Positions 25,473 to 33,430 of a stretch of DNA of 64,000 nucleotides are shown piece after piece. Below the pieces are notes generated by a model that saw nothing but the letters and a program-made list of their open reading frames with translations, had not been told where the DNA came from and did not search any database. A program made the translations under genes and the position numbers. Within the stretch, counting starts at the first letter, position 1, and each line of letters begins with the position of its first letter. The DNA is from Paraburkholderia flagellata. GTDB lineage: Bacteria; Pseudomonadota; Gammaproteobacteria; Burkholderiales; Burkholderiaceae. The stretch lies in assembly GCF_021390645.1 (NCBI RefSeq), contig NZ_JAJEJT010000002.1, positions 930,001 to 994,000 on the forward strand, in the 5' to 3' direction.

Positions 25473-25934
25473 ATGCGATATCTCACTGCAGCACTGCTTG
25501 GCTCCGTGGTTGGCTCGCTCGCGCTTACTGGCTGCGAGGCGCCGACTTCGGGTTCCACCTTCACGCCGGCCCAGGCGCAGCAGGTGTTCGTGGTCGAACT
25601 CGGTGCGGTCGAAACCGTGCGGCCCGTCACCATCCAGCCGGGTCCAACTGGCATTGGCGCAATAACGGGCGGCGCGCTTGGCGGCATCGCGGCAGGCAGC
25701 AACATCGGGCGCGGCTCGGGCGCCGTAGCGGCGGGCATCGGCGGCGCCGTGCTGGGCGGCGCGGCAGGCAATGCCGTGGAGCAGCGCGTCACGCAGCGGC
25801 AGGGTCTCGAGATCGTCGTGCGTCTGGATTCGGGCCAACTGATGTCGGTGGTCCAGGATGCGGATCAGCAGTTCGTTCCGGGCGACCGTGTGCGTGTGCT
25901 GCTCGGCAACAACTCGGTGCGCGTGACCCGATGA
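25473..25934 (+). CDS. SlyB/Pcp-like glycine-zipper outer-membrane lipoprotein
   Basis: Precursor of 153 residues with lipobox LTGC (C21). The middle segment (residues 62-105: GAITGGALGGIAAGSNIG and GIGGAVLGGAAGNAVEQ) is the double glycine-zipper helical hairpin of the 17-kDa antigen/SlyB family. A C-terminal beta domain of about 40 residues follows (EIVVRLDSGQLMSVVQ...). The ATG at 25473 has a strong AGGGGG site; a TTG 24 bases upstream is less likely. It lies between the two ArcD-like genes, divergent from the first and 62 bases before the second. The family contributes to envelope integrity and stress responses. Confidence 0.88.
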   Translation: MRYLTAALLGSVVGSLALTGCEAPTSGSTFTPAQAQQVFVVELGAVETVRPVTIQPGPTGIGAITGGALGGIAAGSNIGRGSGAVAAGIGGAVLGGAAGNAVEQRVTQRQGLEIVVRLDSGQLMSVVQDADQQFVPGDRVRVLLGNNSVRVTR

Positions 25935-25996
25935 AGTGAACGCAGGTGTGGTGGGTCTCTCGATAAAGCGAAGTTTCGAACAAAGCGAGGAAACCG

Positions 25997-27421
25997 ATGG
26001 CCGATACCGAGCAGAAGATGAGTCGCGTGCAGTTGACCGCGATGGTAGTCGGGGGCATGGTGGGCGCCGGGATCTTTTCGCTGCCGCGAACCTTCGCCAA
26101 TGCAACTGGGCCGGTCGGCGCGGCCATTGCGTGGCTCGTCGCGGGCGTGGGCATGTACACGCTTGCACGCGTGTTCCAGGCGCTCGCGGAGCGCAAGCCG
26201 AAACTCGACGCTGGCGTGTTCATGTACGCCAAAGAAGGCTTCGGCGATTATCCCGGCTTCCTTTCCGCGTTCGGTTACTGGATCGGCAGTTGCATCGGCA
26301 ACGTTTCGTACTGGGTCCTGATCAAGTCCACGCTGGGCGCATTTTTCCCGGTATTCGGCGACGGCAATACGGTCACGGCCATCATCGTGGCTTCGATCGG
26401 CATCTGGCTGTTTCACTTTCTCATTCTTCGCGGCGTGAAGCAGGCCGCATTCATCAACACCATCGTGACGTTCGCCAAGGTCATTCCGATCATGGTGTTC
26501 GTCGTCATTCTCCTGTTCGTATTCAAGTACGGGACTTTTCACCTGAATATCCAGTCCGCGGCGCAAGAGGGCGGCCTCATCCAGCAGATTCGCGCGACGA
26601 TGCTGGTCACCGTGTTCGTGTTCATCGGCATTGAAGGTGCGAGTGTGTATTCGCGCTATGCAAAGGAGCGCGCGGACGTTGGGCGCGCAACGATCATGGG
26701 TTTCGCCGGCGTGACCACGCTCATGGTGCTCGTTTCCATGCTGCCTTTCGCCGTGCTGCCGCGCGCGGACGTGGCGGGCATGCGCCAGCCCTCCATGGCG
26801 GCCGTGCTCGAAAGCGTGGTCGGCCCGTGGGGCGGGATCTTCGTGAGCATCGGCCTGATCGTTTCCGTGCTGGGCGCGTATCTGGCGTGGTCGCTCATCT
26901 GCGCCGAGGTGATGTTCGCGGCAGCGCGCAATCAGGATATGCCGGCCGTGTTCGCGCGCGAAAACGCCAACAACGTGCCGGCCAATGCGCTCTGGATCAC
27001 CAACATCGTCGTGCAGTTGCTGGTGGCGAGCACGTACTTCTCGCGCGATGCGTTCTCGCTGATGTTGAACCTCACGAGTTCGATGTCGCTGATTCCCTAT
27101 CTCTTCGTCGCCGCTTACGGGTTCATGGTCTCGAACCGCGGCGAAAGCTACGAGGTGCGGCCCGAAGAGCGCAAGCGCGATCTCGCGCTGGCCGCTATTG
27201 CCGTGATCTACACGTTGTTCATGATTGTCGCCGGTGGTCTCAAGTTCATCCTGCTATCGGCGATTCTTTACGCGCCTGGCACGGTGCTGTATTTCCTCGC
27301 GCGGCGCGAGCGCAAGCTGAAGGTTTTCCAGCGTACGAGCGACTGGGTCATTTTCATCGTGGCGGCCGTAGCGGCCATCGTGGGCGTCGTTGCGCTGGCC
27401 ACGGGCGCCATGGCGCTCTAA
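25997..27421 (+). CDS. arcD: APC-family amino acid antiporter, arginine/ornithine (ArcD) type, second copy
   Basis: A 474-residue twelve-helix permease. Landmarks are AMVVGGMVGAGIFSLPRTFA at the N terminus and FIGIEGASVYSRYAKERADVG at TM6, nearly the same as in the gene at 23765. It ends 21 bases before the arginine deiminase start, so the two are probably co-transcribed and the permease supplies arginine and removes the product. A GAGG site precedes the ATG. The two copies point to a local duplication followed by divergence. Confidence 0.89.
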   Translation: MADTEQKMSRVQLTAMVVGGMVGAGIFSLPRTFANATGPVGAAIAWLVAGVGMYTLARVFQALAERKPKLDAGVFMYAKEGFGDYPGFLSAFGYWIGSCIGNVSYWVLIKSTLGAFFPVFGDGNTVTAIIVASIGIWLFHFLILRGVKQAAFINTIVTFAKVIPIMVFVVILLFVFKYGTFHLNIQSAAQEGGLIQQIRATMLVTVFVFIGIEGASVYSRYAKERADVGRATIMGFAGVTTLMVLVSMLPFAVLPRADVAGMRQPSMAAVLESVVGPWGGIFVSIGLIVSVLGAYLAWSLICAEVMFAAARNQDMPAVFARENANNVPANALWITNIVVQLLVASTYFSRDAFSLMLNLTSSMSLIPYLFVAAYGFMVSNRGESYEVRPEERKRDLALAAIAVIYTLFMIVAGGLKFILLSAILYAPGTVLYFLARRERKLKVFQRTSDWVIFIVAAVAAIVGVVALATGAMAL

Positions 27422-27442
27422 CGAAAACGAGTGGAGATCGAT

Positions 27443-28768
27443 ATGTCCAAAGCGAAGGGCGGTGGCAAGAGCGAAAAGGCAGAAAAGGCAGAAAAAGCCG
27501 CGAAGGGCGGCAAGGCCAGGACGAAGGAAGAAAGTGCGCTTGGGGTGTATTCGGAAGTCGGGCAACTGCGCAAGGTGATGGTGTGCGCGCCTGGCATGGC
27601 GCACTCGCGGCTCACGCCGAGCAATTGCGACGAGTTGCTGTTCGACGACGTGCTGTGGGTCGACAACGCGAAGCGCGACCATTTCGACTTCGTTACGAAA
27701 ATGCGCGACCGCGGTGTAGAGGTCGTGGAGATGCACAACCTGCTCGCCGAAACCGTTGCCGTGCCAGAAGGCAAGAAGTGGATTCTCGACAATCAGATCG
27801 TGCCGAACCAGGTCGGGCTGGGTTTCATCGACGAACTGCGCAGCTATCTGGAAGGGCTCGAGGATCGCAAGCTGGCCGAGACCTTGCTTGGCGGCCTGTC
27901 GATCTACGACTTCCCCGAATCGCACGGCGGCGCTGCGCTCAAGGTCGTGCGCGAAGCGGCAGGGTCCACCGAATATCTCTTGCCGCCGCTTCCGAACACG
28001 CTGTACACGCGCGACACCACGTGCTGGATTTACGGCGGCGTGACGCTCAATCCGCTGTACTGGCCCGCTCGGCACGAGGAAACGATCCTTGCGGCGGCGA
28101 TCTACCGCTTCCATCCGGACTTTGCGGGCAAGGTCAATGTGTGGTGGGGCGACCCCACTGAGGACCACGGCATGGCGACGCTCGAAGGCGGCGACGTCAT
28201 GCCCATCGGCAACAAGACCGTGCTGATCGGCATGAGCGAGCGCACGTCGCGGCAGGCGATCAGCCAGCTCGCCGCCACGCTGTTCACAAAGGGCGCGGCG
28301 GAGCAGGTGATCGTCGCGGCCATGCCGAAAATTCGCGCCGCCATGCACCTCGATACGGTCTTCACGTTTGCCGATCGCGACTGCGTGCTGATCGCGCCGG
28401 ATTTTCTCGCGCGTACCCGAACGTTCACCTACCGGCCCAGCGATCACCCGGCGGGTGTGGAACTGCATCAGGAGAAGAAGTCCTTCGTCGAGGTGGTGAG
28501 CGCGGCGCTCGGCATCAAGAAAATGCGCGTGGTGGAAGCGGGCGGCAACGACTACCAGCGCGAACGCACGCAGTGGGACAGCGGCGCGAACCTGGTTTGC
28601 ACATCGCCTGGCGTCGTGTTCGCTTACGACCGCAACACCTATACGAACACGTTGCTGCGCAAGGCCGGAATCGAGGTCGTGAGCATCGTGGGCGCGGAAC
28701 TGGGGCGCGGGCGCGGCGGCGGCCATTGCATGACGTGCCCGATCATTCGCGATGCCGTGGACTTCTAG
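27443..28768 (+). CDS. arcA: Arginine deiminase
   Basis: Hydrolyses arginine to citrulline and ammonia, raising cytoplasmic pH or starting the ADI energy pathway. The guanidino-modifying fold is marked by [15 protein letters not shown] (catalytic Asp), [19 protein letters not shown] (catalytic His) and [17 protein letters not shown] (nucleophile C429). The protein has 441 residues against the usual 405-418; the excess is an N-terminal extension of about 33 residues made almost entirely of Lys, Glu, Ala and Gly. The ATG at 27443 is chosen for its GGAG site 6 bases away, over a GTG at 27431. No arcB or arcC follows; the next gene encodes a MscS-like channel. Confidence 0.94.
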   Translation: MSKAKGGGKSEKAEKAEKAAKGGKARTKEESALGVYSEVGQLRKVMVCAPGMAHSRLTPSNCDELLFDDVLWVDNAKRDHFDFVTKMRDRGVEVVEMHNLLAETVAVPEGKKWILDNQIVPNQVGLGFIDELRSYLEGLEDRKLAETLLGGLSIYDFPESHGGAALKVVREAAGSTEYLLPPLPNTLYTRDTTCWIYGGVTLNPLYWPARHEETILAAAIYRFHPDFAGKVNVWWGDPTEDHGMATLEGGDVMPIGNKTVLIGMSERTSRQAISQLAATLFTKGAAEQVIVAAMPKIRAAMHLDTVFTFADRDCVLIAPDFLARTRTFTYRPSDHPAGVELHQEKKSFVEVVSAALGIKKMRVVEAGGNDYQRERTQWDSGANLVCTSPGVVFAYDRNTYTNTLLRKAGIEVVSIVGAELGRGRGGGHCMTCPIIRDAVDF

Positions 28769-28946
28769 CGTGGAAGCATGCGGGGATTGTTGCGGGCGCA
28801 AGTAATTGTGCCGCTATGGTGCCGGATCAAAAGGGTGATGCGAAGTCGGGGCTTTCAAAGCTTACGGTCATGCGGACTGCTGCCTGGTTCTGTGGGGTGC
28901 GCGATGCGCGCACCTCGCTTCCATCGCAACCGCTTGATCCCCGATC

Positions 28947-29034
28947 ATGGACGATTTCTTCAACCGCTTTTTTCATCTGCAACCCTCGCTGCTTGCCACG
29001 ATGACGCACGACGTCATGAATGTGATCGTCAGCC
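28947..29034 (+). other. Frameshifted 5' part of the MscS-family gene
   Basis: The frame from ATG 28947 encodes MDDFFNRFFHLQPSLLATMT and nine more residues, then leaves the MscS reading frame at about 29030. Joining it to the downstream frame (GTC AGC to ATG CTG ATA) would restore a continuous helix VIVS-MLILVIGWWVSNRVA, as in intact small MscS proteins. The join needs a 2-base insertion or a 1-base deletion. Either a real mutation or a sequence error would explain it. Confidence 0.6.
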
Positions 29035-29796
29035 ATGCTGATACTGGTTATCGGTTGGTGGGTTTCCAATCGCGTCGCGCGGGTGTTCGCGAGCATGCTG
29101 GCGCGCTCGCACGCCGACCCGACGCTCGCGCCAATGCTCGCCGGCATGGCGGCGTGGGCCGTGCGCGTGATCGCGCTCGTCGCCGCGTTGGGCGAAGTGG
29201 GCATCGCCACGGCTAGCGTGCTCGCCGCACTCGGCGCCGCCGGCCTCGCCATCGGCCTCGCGCTGCAAGGCACCCTGCAAAATATCGCCGCCGGCATCAT
29301 GCTGCTGATGCTGCGCCCGTTTCGTGCGGGCGACGTGATCGAAGGCAGCGGCGCGGCGGCCGGCGTCGTGTGCGAAGTGGGGCTGTTCACGACGCGCATC
29401 GAGCGTGGCGACGGCAATGTCGTATTCGTGCCAAACATCCAGATCTGGAGCAATCCGGTCATCAACCACAGCAGCGGCGGCACGCAGCGTATCGACGTCA
29501 CCGTCGATCTCGCGCGGCGCGACCAGGTGGACGCCGCCATCGGCAAGCTCAAGGAGATGGTGTCCGCCGAACCGCGTGTGCAAGGCGGCACGACGCTCGC
29601 GCCGACGGTCGCCGTGGACAACTACCCGTCGGGCGGCGGCGCGCGCTTGCGTGTGCGCGCATGGGTGCGCAACGCCGATGCGCAATACGCCGTCGACGAT
29701 ATACGCGGGCATGCTCGCGAAGCGCTTGCGACCGCAGGGCTCGCGGTGGGCAACGCGCGTGTGGCGGGCGCTGACGCTGCTCTCACGCAGCGCTAG
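29035..29796 (+). CDS. MscS-family mechanosensitive channel (N-terminally frameshifted)
   Basis: The 253-residue open part holds the pore helix ASVLAALGAAGLAIGLALQGTLQNIAAGIMLL, the Gly/Ala-packed TM3 of MscS, then the beta domain opening RPFRAGDVIE and a C-terminal alpha/beta region. Such channels release solutes on hypo-osmotic shock. The first helix is split: its first 30 or so residues are encoded in another frame from 28947. ATG 29035 may still allow a shorter product because an in-frame TGA is just upstream (29023-29025). The stop codon lies inside the left 20-bp repeat of the following islet. Confidence 0.8.
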   Translation: MLILVIGWWVSNRVARVFASMLARSHADPTLAPMLAGMAAWAVRVIALVAALGEVGIATASVLAALGAAGLAIGLALQGTLQNIAAGIMLLMLRPFRAGDVIEGSGAAAGVVCEVGLFTTRIERGDGNVVFVPNIQIWSNPVINHSSGGTQRIDVTVDLARRDQVDAAIGKLKEMVSAEPRVQGGTTLAPTVAVDNYPSGGGARLRVRAWVRNADAQYAVDDIRGHAREALATAGLAVGNARVAGADAALTQR

Positions 29797-29804
29797 CGCA
29801 CGGT
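29785..29804. repeat. Left 20-bp direct repeat (attL candidate)
   Basis: ACGCAGCGCTAGCGCACGGT, identical to 33403-33422. It contains the perfect palindrome GCGCTAGCGC and covers the last codons and TAG stop of the MscS-like gene, so insertion would have left that reading frame complete. Confidence 0.75.
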
Positions 29805-29811
29805 AGAAGCG

Positions 29812-30003
29812 CGTCCTGCTCTCGTCTTCCGCTACAACTTCCGCGTTTGGGCCAGCAAAAACGGCTAGGCCCGCGACCCTGCAGAGCGGGCGCTCGTGTA
29901 TGCGGTCGTGAACAAGGTTGAAGCGGCCTATCACCGCACTGATCTGCTTCAAGCGCGCCGCCCGATGATGGAAGCTTGGGCGGCGCAGGTTCTATCTATT
30001 TGA
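29812..30003 (+). pseudogene. C-terminal remnant of a phage-type tyrosine integrase
   Basis: The frame 29812-30003 reads ...FRVWASKNG, then an in-frame TAG, then ARDPAERALVYAVVNKVEAA and YHRTDLLQARRPMMEAWA before TGA. The last part is the standard C terminus of P4-type (DUF4102) integrases, downstream of the catalytic tyrosine (xxAHxxxNKVEAAYxRTDLxxxRRxxMxxWA). Nothing of the catalytic core remains and an internal stop is present. It lies 8 bases from the left repeat and overlaps the end of the immunity gene tail to tail by 12 bases. Confidence 0.72.
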
Positions 30004-31107
30004 AATATTGTTGCTAAACCTGTATCCGAACGCACCTGGCCTGACCCGCACTTTCCTCGACACTGCATCCCATAGCGCAATGGCTTCGCGCGTAGTGAGG
30101 GATCCCTTATCGAGCTTTACGAACTTCCCCTGGATTTTCAGTTGCCCCCCGGTATCCATCTCCAGAGAAAGATACGGTGACGAAGGTCCGCTCGTGGTGT
30201 CGTTGACAGAGAGTGTGAATGTGTCGCCGCGTCCGTCTCCAGGTTTCAGACCTTCGAAGAGCCATTCTTCCGCCCTCAGGCCTGAAAGTTCCACCGTGCC
30301 TTTGCGAATAACTTTGGCGTCCATTGCCTTGAGGGCGTCGAGTGTCTGGGAGTCGTCTGCATGCTGTAGGAGCGTTATCCCTCCCTGTGACGCTGTATCG
30401 ACAGATACAACGAAAGAGACATCAGGATTACTCGTCAACGTAAATCCTCCGCGCACGTACTGGTCATCAGTTGCTTTTCCTGGCAGAAAGCCGCCCGCGA
30501 AGCAAACCCCGGGCTCAGTTGGAATCTCCTCGTTGGGGCGACCTCGCAATTTTTCCAGCAAGTCAAAAACCAGATTTGTTTTCGCCGGTACCTCATTCTT
30601 CACGTCGAACTGTTTGACGATTGGATCGTCGGTCTGATCCGGATGCACGTAATCGTAGGTTTCAATCTTCAGCAGGAAACGATACCCACGATCCCATTTG
30701 TATCCTTCGATATATCGAGTGGCCGGACTATCGATGAGCGTATCACGGTAAATAAAGTAGTACGTACTTCTTCCACGTGCTGGTCCGGCTGCATACAGGA
30801 ACGGTCGAGGATAGGTGATTTCGACAGTTTTCAACACTGTTTCGCGTTGCGCAATCTCCTGCCGGTAAGCGTCTTCGGTCATCGCCTTGGCTTCGATATC
30901 GACACCTCCGATCCTGGCGTAGCCGTATTCCGTTGCGCCCTCCGGCATATCGACCAGATAGCGGCCCACACACCGGGTCTTCAAGTTTGCAGTCAGTTCA
31001 GTCACGATTTGCTTTTCCTGTTGGCTCAAGGGTGATGGCTTGTGATCACACGCGGCAACGACAAATAACAGGCACGTCGCGGCCAGCGTGGTGCGTAGTA
31101 CTCTCAT
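29992..31107 (-). CDS. Tli4-like T6SS lipase immunity lipoprotein
   Basis: A 371-residue precursor with signal peptide and lipobox VAAC (C20), so the mature protein is a periplasmic lipoprotein. Its start KTRCVGRYLVDMPEGATEYGYARIGGV is typical of the Tli4 N-terminal domain, and the following beta-rich part matches the Tli4 C-terminal domain in layout. Tli4 proteins neutralise Tle4-class phospholipase effectors in the periplasm (family knowledge). Its ATG overlaps the stop of the lipase gene (ATGA), the usual effector-then-immunity order. Codon use is less GC-rich than in the chromosomal neighbours, a sign of transfer. Confidence 0.78.
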   Translation of the reverse strand: MRVLRTTLAATCLLFVVAACDHKPSPLSQQEKQIVTELTANLKTRCVGRYLVDMPEGATEYGYARIGGVDIEAKAMTEDAYRQEIAQRETVLKTVEITYPRPFLYAAGPARGRSTYYFIYRDTLIDSPATRYIEGYKWDRGYRFLLKIETYDYVHPDQTDDPIVKQFDVKNEVPAKTNLVFDLLEKLRGRPNEEIPTEPGVCFAGGFLPGKATDDQYVRGGFTLTSNPDVSFVVSVDTASQGGITLLQHADDSQTLDALKAMDAKVIRKGTVELSGLRAEEWLFEGLKPGDGRGDTFTLSVNDTTSGPSSPYLSLEMDTGGQLKIQGKFVKLDKGSLTTREAIALWDAVSRKVRVRPGAFGYRFSNNISNR

Positions 31108-32681
31108 GCCTTGTAGTCCATGGCCGTGCCCTTGACGCTTTGGACAATGCGCGTAATGGCGTGAAGGGTGAAAAGCCGGGTCGCGTCCAGCTTGTAGGCT
31201 CCTTCGTGGTCGATACCTGCGAAGGCTTTACAGACATGCACCCGCTGGCTGGGCGCGCGGCCCGAGCGAACGGGGACTGTGCCATCCCCATGCTCTTCGG
31301 CATCCCGCAGGACGAACGTGAAAAACGTGGACTTTTCGTTCTGCATCGTTCCGATCATCTGCCCACCGGACGCGGGGTCGTCGTTACCACGTTTTCCGAG
31401 CAGATCGGTAATTGGTGGGATATCGCGCCGCAGGATCGGTGGCGTCTGCTGCACCCACGTCACATTGCCGTACGCCAGGTGTTTTTCATCGTCGCCGTAG
31501 AACGCGTAGGTATTGGCGTGATACTTGCCGCTGATTGCTAAGTGAAACGGCTTGACCTTATTGAGGATCAGGTCAGTGAAAATATGCCAATCCCGCTCGA
31601 CCGTCTTCTTTCCAGGGTCGAGCGGATTGAGCAACTGGTCATCGCACAGCCCCCACCATGTAGCCCGCACCGTATAGATTTCGCTGTACGGGTCCGAGGC
31701 CGGCAACTCGACAAACCGTTCCCCATCCCTGATTCTGAGCCACCCCATGCCGTAATCGTGACTCGGCAACAACTGCAACGGGCCGGGCGCGTTGCCGACC
31801 ACCGCAGTCATGGCGGCCGCGTTTGCTCCCAGTGCGAGAGCCGCCAGATTGCCTTTGATACCGTTGCCTTCCGTACCGGTCTTCATCCGCTTGTAGGTGG
31901 CCGCTGCACCCGTGGCGGGCATCACGCCGTGCACGATGCCCAGTACCGTGCCGCGCTTCTCCATGACTTCCGAGTAGTAGCGGGCTACCAGTCCACCCAT
32001 CGAATGGGTGACGAGAATCACCTTGTCGCACTGGTACCCGAACTGCTTGCGGTACCAGGCCGTAATTTCCTCAATCCGGGATGATAGTCGGGTTGCTGAT
32101 ACAGCGTTCGATTGCAGCCAGTCGTAGCCGACTGCGTGCACCGGGAACTGGTACCTGTACGAGAGTGCTACCTCGGCGCGCTCCAGTTTTTCCAGGCCGG
32201 GCGTAATGATATGGCACAGGCTTTCCCGTAAGCCCTTGCGGCCATAGTCGGTTTCGGCATGAGTGTCATTCAGCGCATTTTCGAGCCACACCAGCCACTC
32301 CCCGTAGCTCATGTACGCCACTTCGCCCCAGCCGCGGCGACGCAATTCGTCTTCACTCTGCGCTGTGCCGGACGGAATCTTGCCGCCAGGGTGAACTTCC
32401 GTTTTGTCCGGATCAAGAATCTGCCTGCGTTCGGCAGGCTTTTTCACCATCCATGTCTTAACGGTCGATGTGCTGTCAAGCAACCAAACCGGCTTCGGCA
32501 CGGCATCGGTAGTTTCCAGATTGCTCCCCATCACGCCAGGCACAAAGACCACAGGAATGACCCGGCGTGGAAACATATAGCAGACCGCCGTACTGTCATC
32601 AGGCACTGAAGTGACGGATGAGTAGTGAACTGATCCGTCATCGGCAATCTTTGGCTGGATAGTGCGTTCTTGTGTAGCCAA
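31104..32681 (-). CDS. Tle4/PGAP1-like lipase, probable T6SS phospholipase effector
   Basis: With the TTG at 32681 the protein has 525 residues and no signal peptide. FVPGVMGSN (46-54) is the oxyanion strand-loop of the LCAT/PGAP1 group. VTHSMGGLVARYY gives nucleophile S227, and EEHGDGTVPVRSG with a later GIDHEGAYK offers the Asp and His of the triad. The TTG is preceded by GGGAGAAG and begins where similarity-like sequence (ATQERTIQPKIADDGSV) starts; the further open frame up to 32789 has no start context. It precedes and overlaps the immunity gene. No VgrG, PAAR, Hcp or adaptor gene is nearby, so delivery would need a T6SS elsewhere. Confidence 0.78.
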   Translation of the reverse strand: MATQERTIQPKIADDGSVHYSSVTSVPDDSTAVCYMFPRRVIPVVFVPGVMGSNLETTDAVPKPVWLLDSTSTVKTWMVKKPAERRQILDPDKTEVHPGGKIPSGTAQSEDELRRRGWGEVAYMSYGEWLVWLENALNDTHAETDYGRKGLRESLCHIITPGLEKLERAEVALSYRYQFPVHAVGYDWLQSNAVSATRLSSRIEEITAWYRKQFGYQCDKVILVTHSMGGLVARYYSEVMEKRGTVLGIVHGVMPATGAAATYKRMKTGTEGNGIKGNLAALALGANAAAMTAVVGNAPGPLQLLPSHDYGMGWLRIRDGERFVELPASDPYSEIYTVRATWWGLCDDQLLNPLDPGKKTVERDWHIFTDLILNKVKPFHLAISGKYHANTYAFYGDDEKHLAYGNVTWVQQTPPILRRDIPPITDLLGKRGNDDPASGGQMIGTMQNEKSTFFTFVLRDAEEHGDGTVPVRSGRAPSQRVHVCKAFAGIDHEGAYKLDATRLFTLHAITRIVQSVKGTAMDYKA

Positions 32682-33402
32682 TGCAGACTTCTCCCATTTA
32701 CGAGCAACGCGCTCAGGCGGCCTCTGGCAGCACGCGCGGCCTGCCGCATCAGGACTGCATGGGTAAGAGCGGCCGCGATGAGGGACCATTTGCAGGTCCG
32801 TCCAGCCTTATACCTGCGGCGCGGCCATGGGGCAATTGTTTCTAGTCCGAAATGTTTTCAATTCTTGTCAAGGAACAATACCAGGCGCTGGCGGGGCTAT
32901 GCGAGCCTAAGCTGGCTATGCTCGGCTTCGTGAGTCGCGCTCGGCGCGGCTTCTTGCGCCCGATTGGCACGTTGCCTCCATCAATCTGCGTCTACTCTAA
33001 ACGGCCGTATGGCGCGATATCGCATGGCTGGCAGTCCGTTGAATCGTCTGATTGAAAAGAGGTGCCACTGGAGAGGTTGGCTTCCGCGTCTCTCAATTGA
33101 GGAAGTTGATAGGCGGCCTCGGCCAGCAGCGTCGTCAAATGGTCAATATCGACGTCAAGCTCGGCGGCTATGAACGGAGCGACCTTCGCGGGCCACGCTA
33201 GTCAGCTATCGCAATTCGTTTGCTGGCCAGTTGTATCAGGTGGTCTCACCACGTTCCGCTACGTTCTTGTTCTGATCGGAACCGCGAGCGCCCGCCGCAA
33301 TATTCACATCACAAAACCTACGGGGTTTTCGCCTTTGAATTTGGGGGAAATGATGTTCGCCGAAATTCGCGGTCGCGGGCAACGCGCGCATGACGGGCAC
33401 TA
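32682..33402. other. Gene-poor right end of the islet, with a possible gene remnant
   Basis: No intact gene. On the minus strand 32992-33201 is open for 69 codons, encoding VAPFIAAELDVDIDHLTTLL followed by AEAAYQLPQL... It reads like a genuine protein tail but has no start codon, so it is probably a remnant of a gene I do not recognise. The rest looks like mixed, moderately AT-rich debris. Confidence 0.45.
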
Positions 33403-33422
33403 ACGCAGCGCTAGCGCACGGT
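33403..33422. repeat. Right 20-bp direct repeat (attR candidate)
   Basis: Exact copy of 29785-29804. It lies 8 bases beyond the end of the IclR-family gene, so removal of the islet would leave the MscS-like and IclR-like genes convergent with only a short spacer. Confidence 0.75.
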
Positions 33423-33430
33423 GGCCCAAG

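Larger units (their letters stand above)
29785..33422. mobile_element. Small integrated islet bounded by 20-bp direct repeats, carrying a lipase effector/immunity pair
   Basis: The two identical 20-bp repeats are 3618 bases apart. Between them lie, in order: a C-terminal scar of a tyrosine integrase (plus strand, next to the left repeat), the Tli4-like immunity gene, the Tle4-like lipase gene (both minus strand), and about 720 bases without an intact gene. The interior, especially 29992-31100 and 32850-33100, looks lower in GC than the flanks. Integration into the 3' end of a gene with regeneration of its stop is typical of tyrosine-recombinase elements (family knowledge). The element is no longer autonomous because its integrase is destroyed. 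Confidence 0.68.

Noticed and set aside
29785-33422. Transposon interpretation of the islet
   Set aside because: The 20-bp repeats are direct rather than terminal inverted repeats, are far longer than normal target duplications, and an integrase tail rather than a transposase is present.
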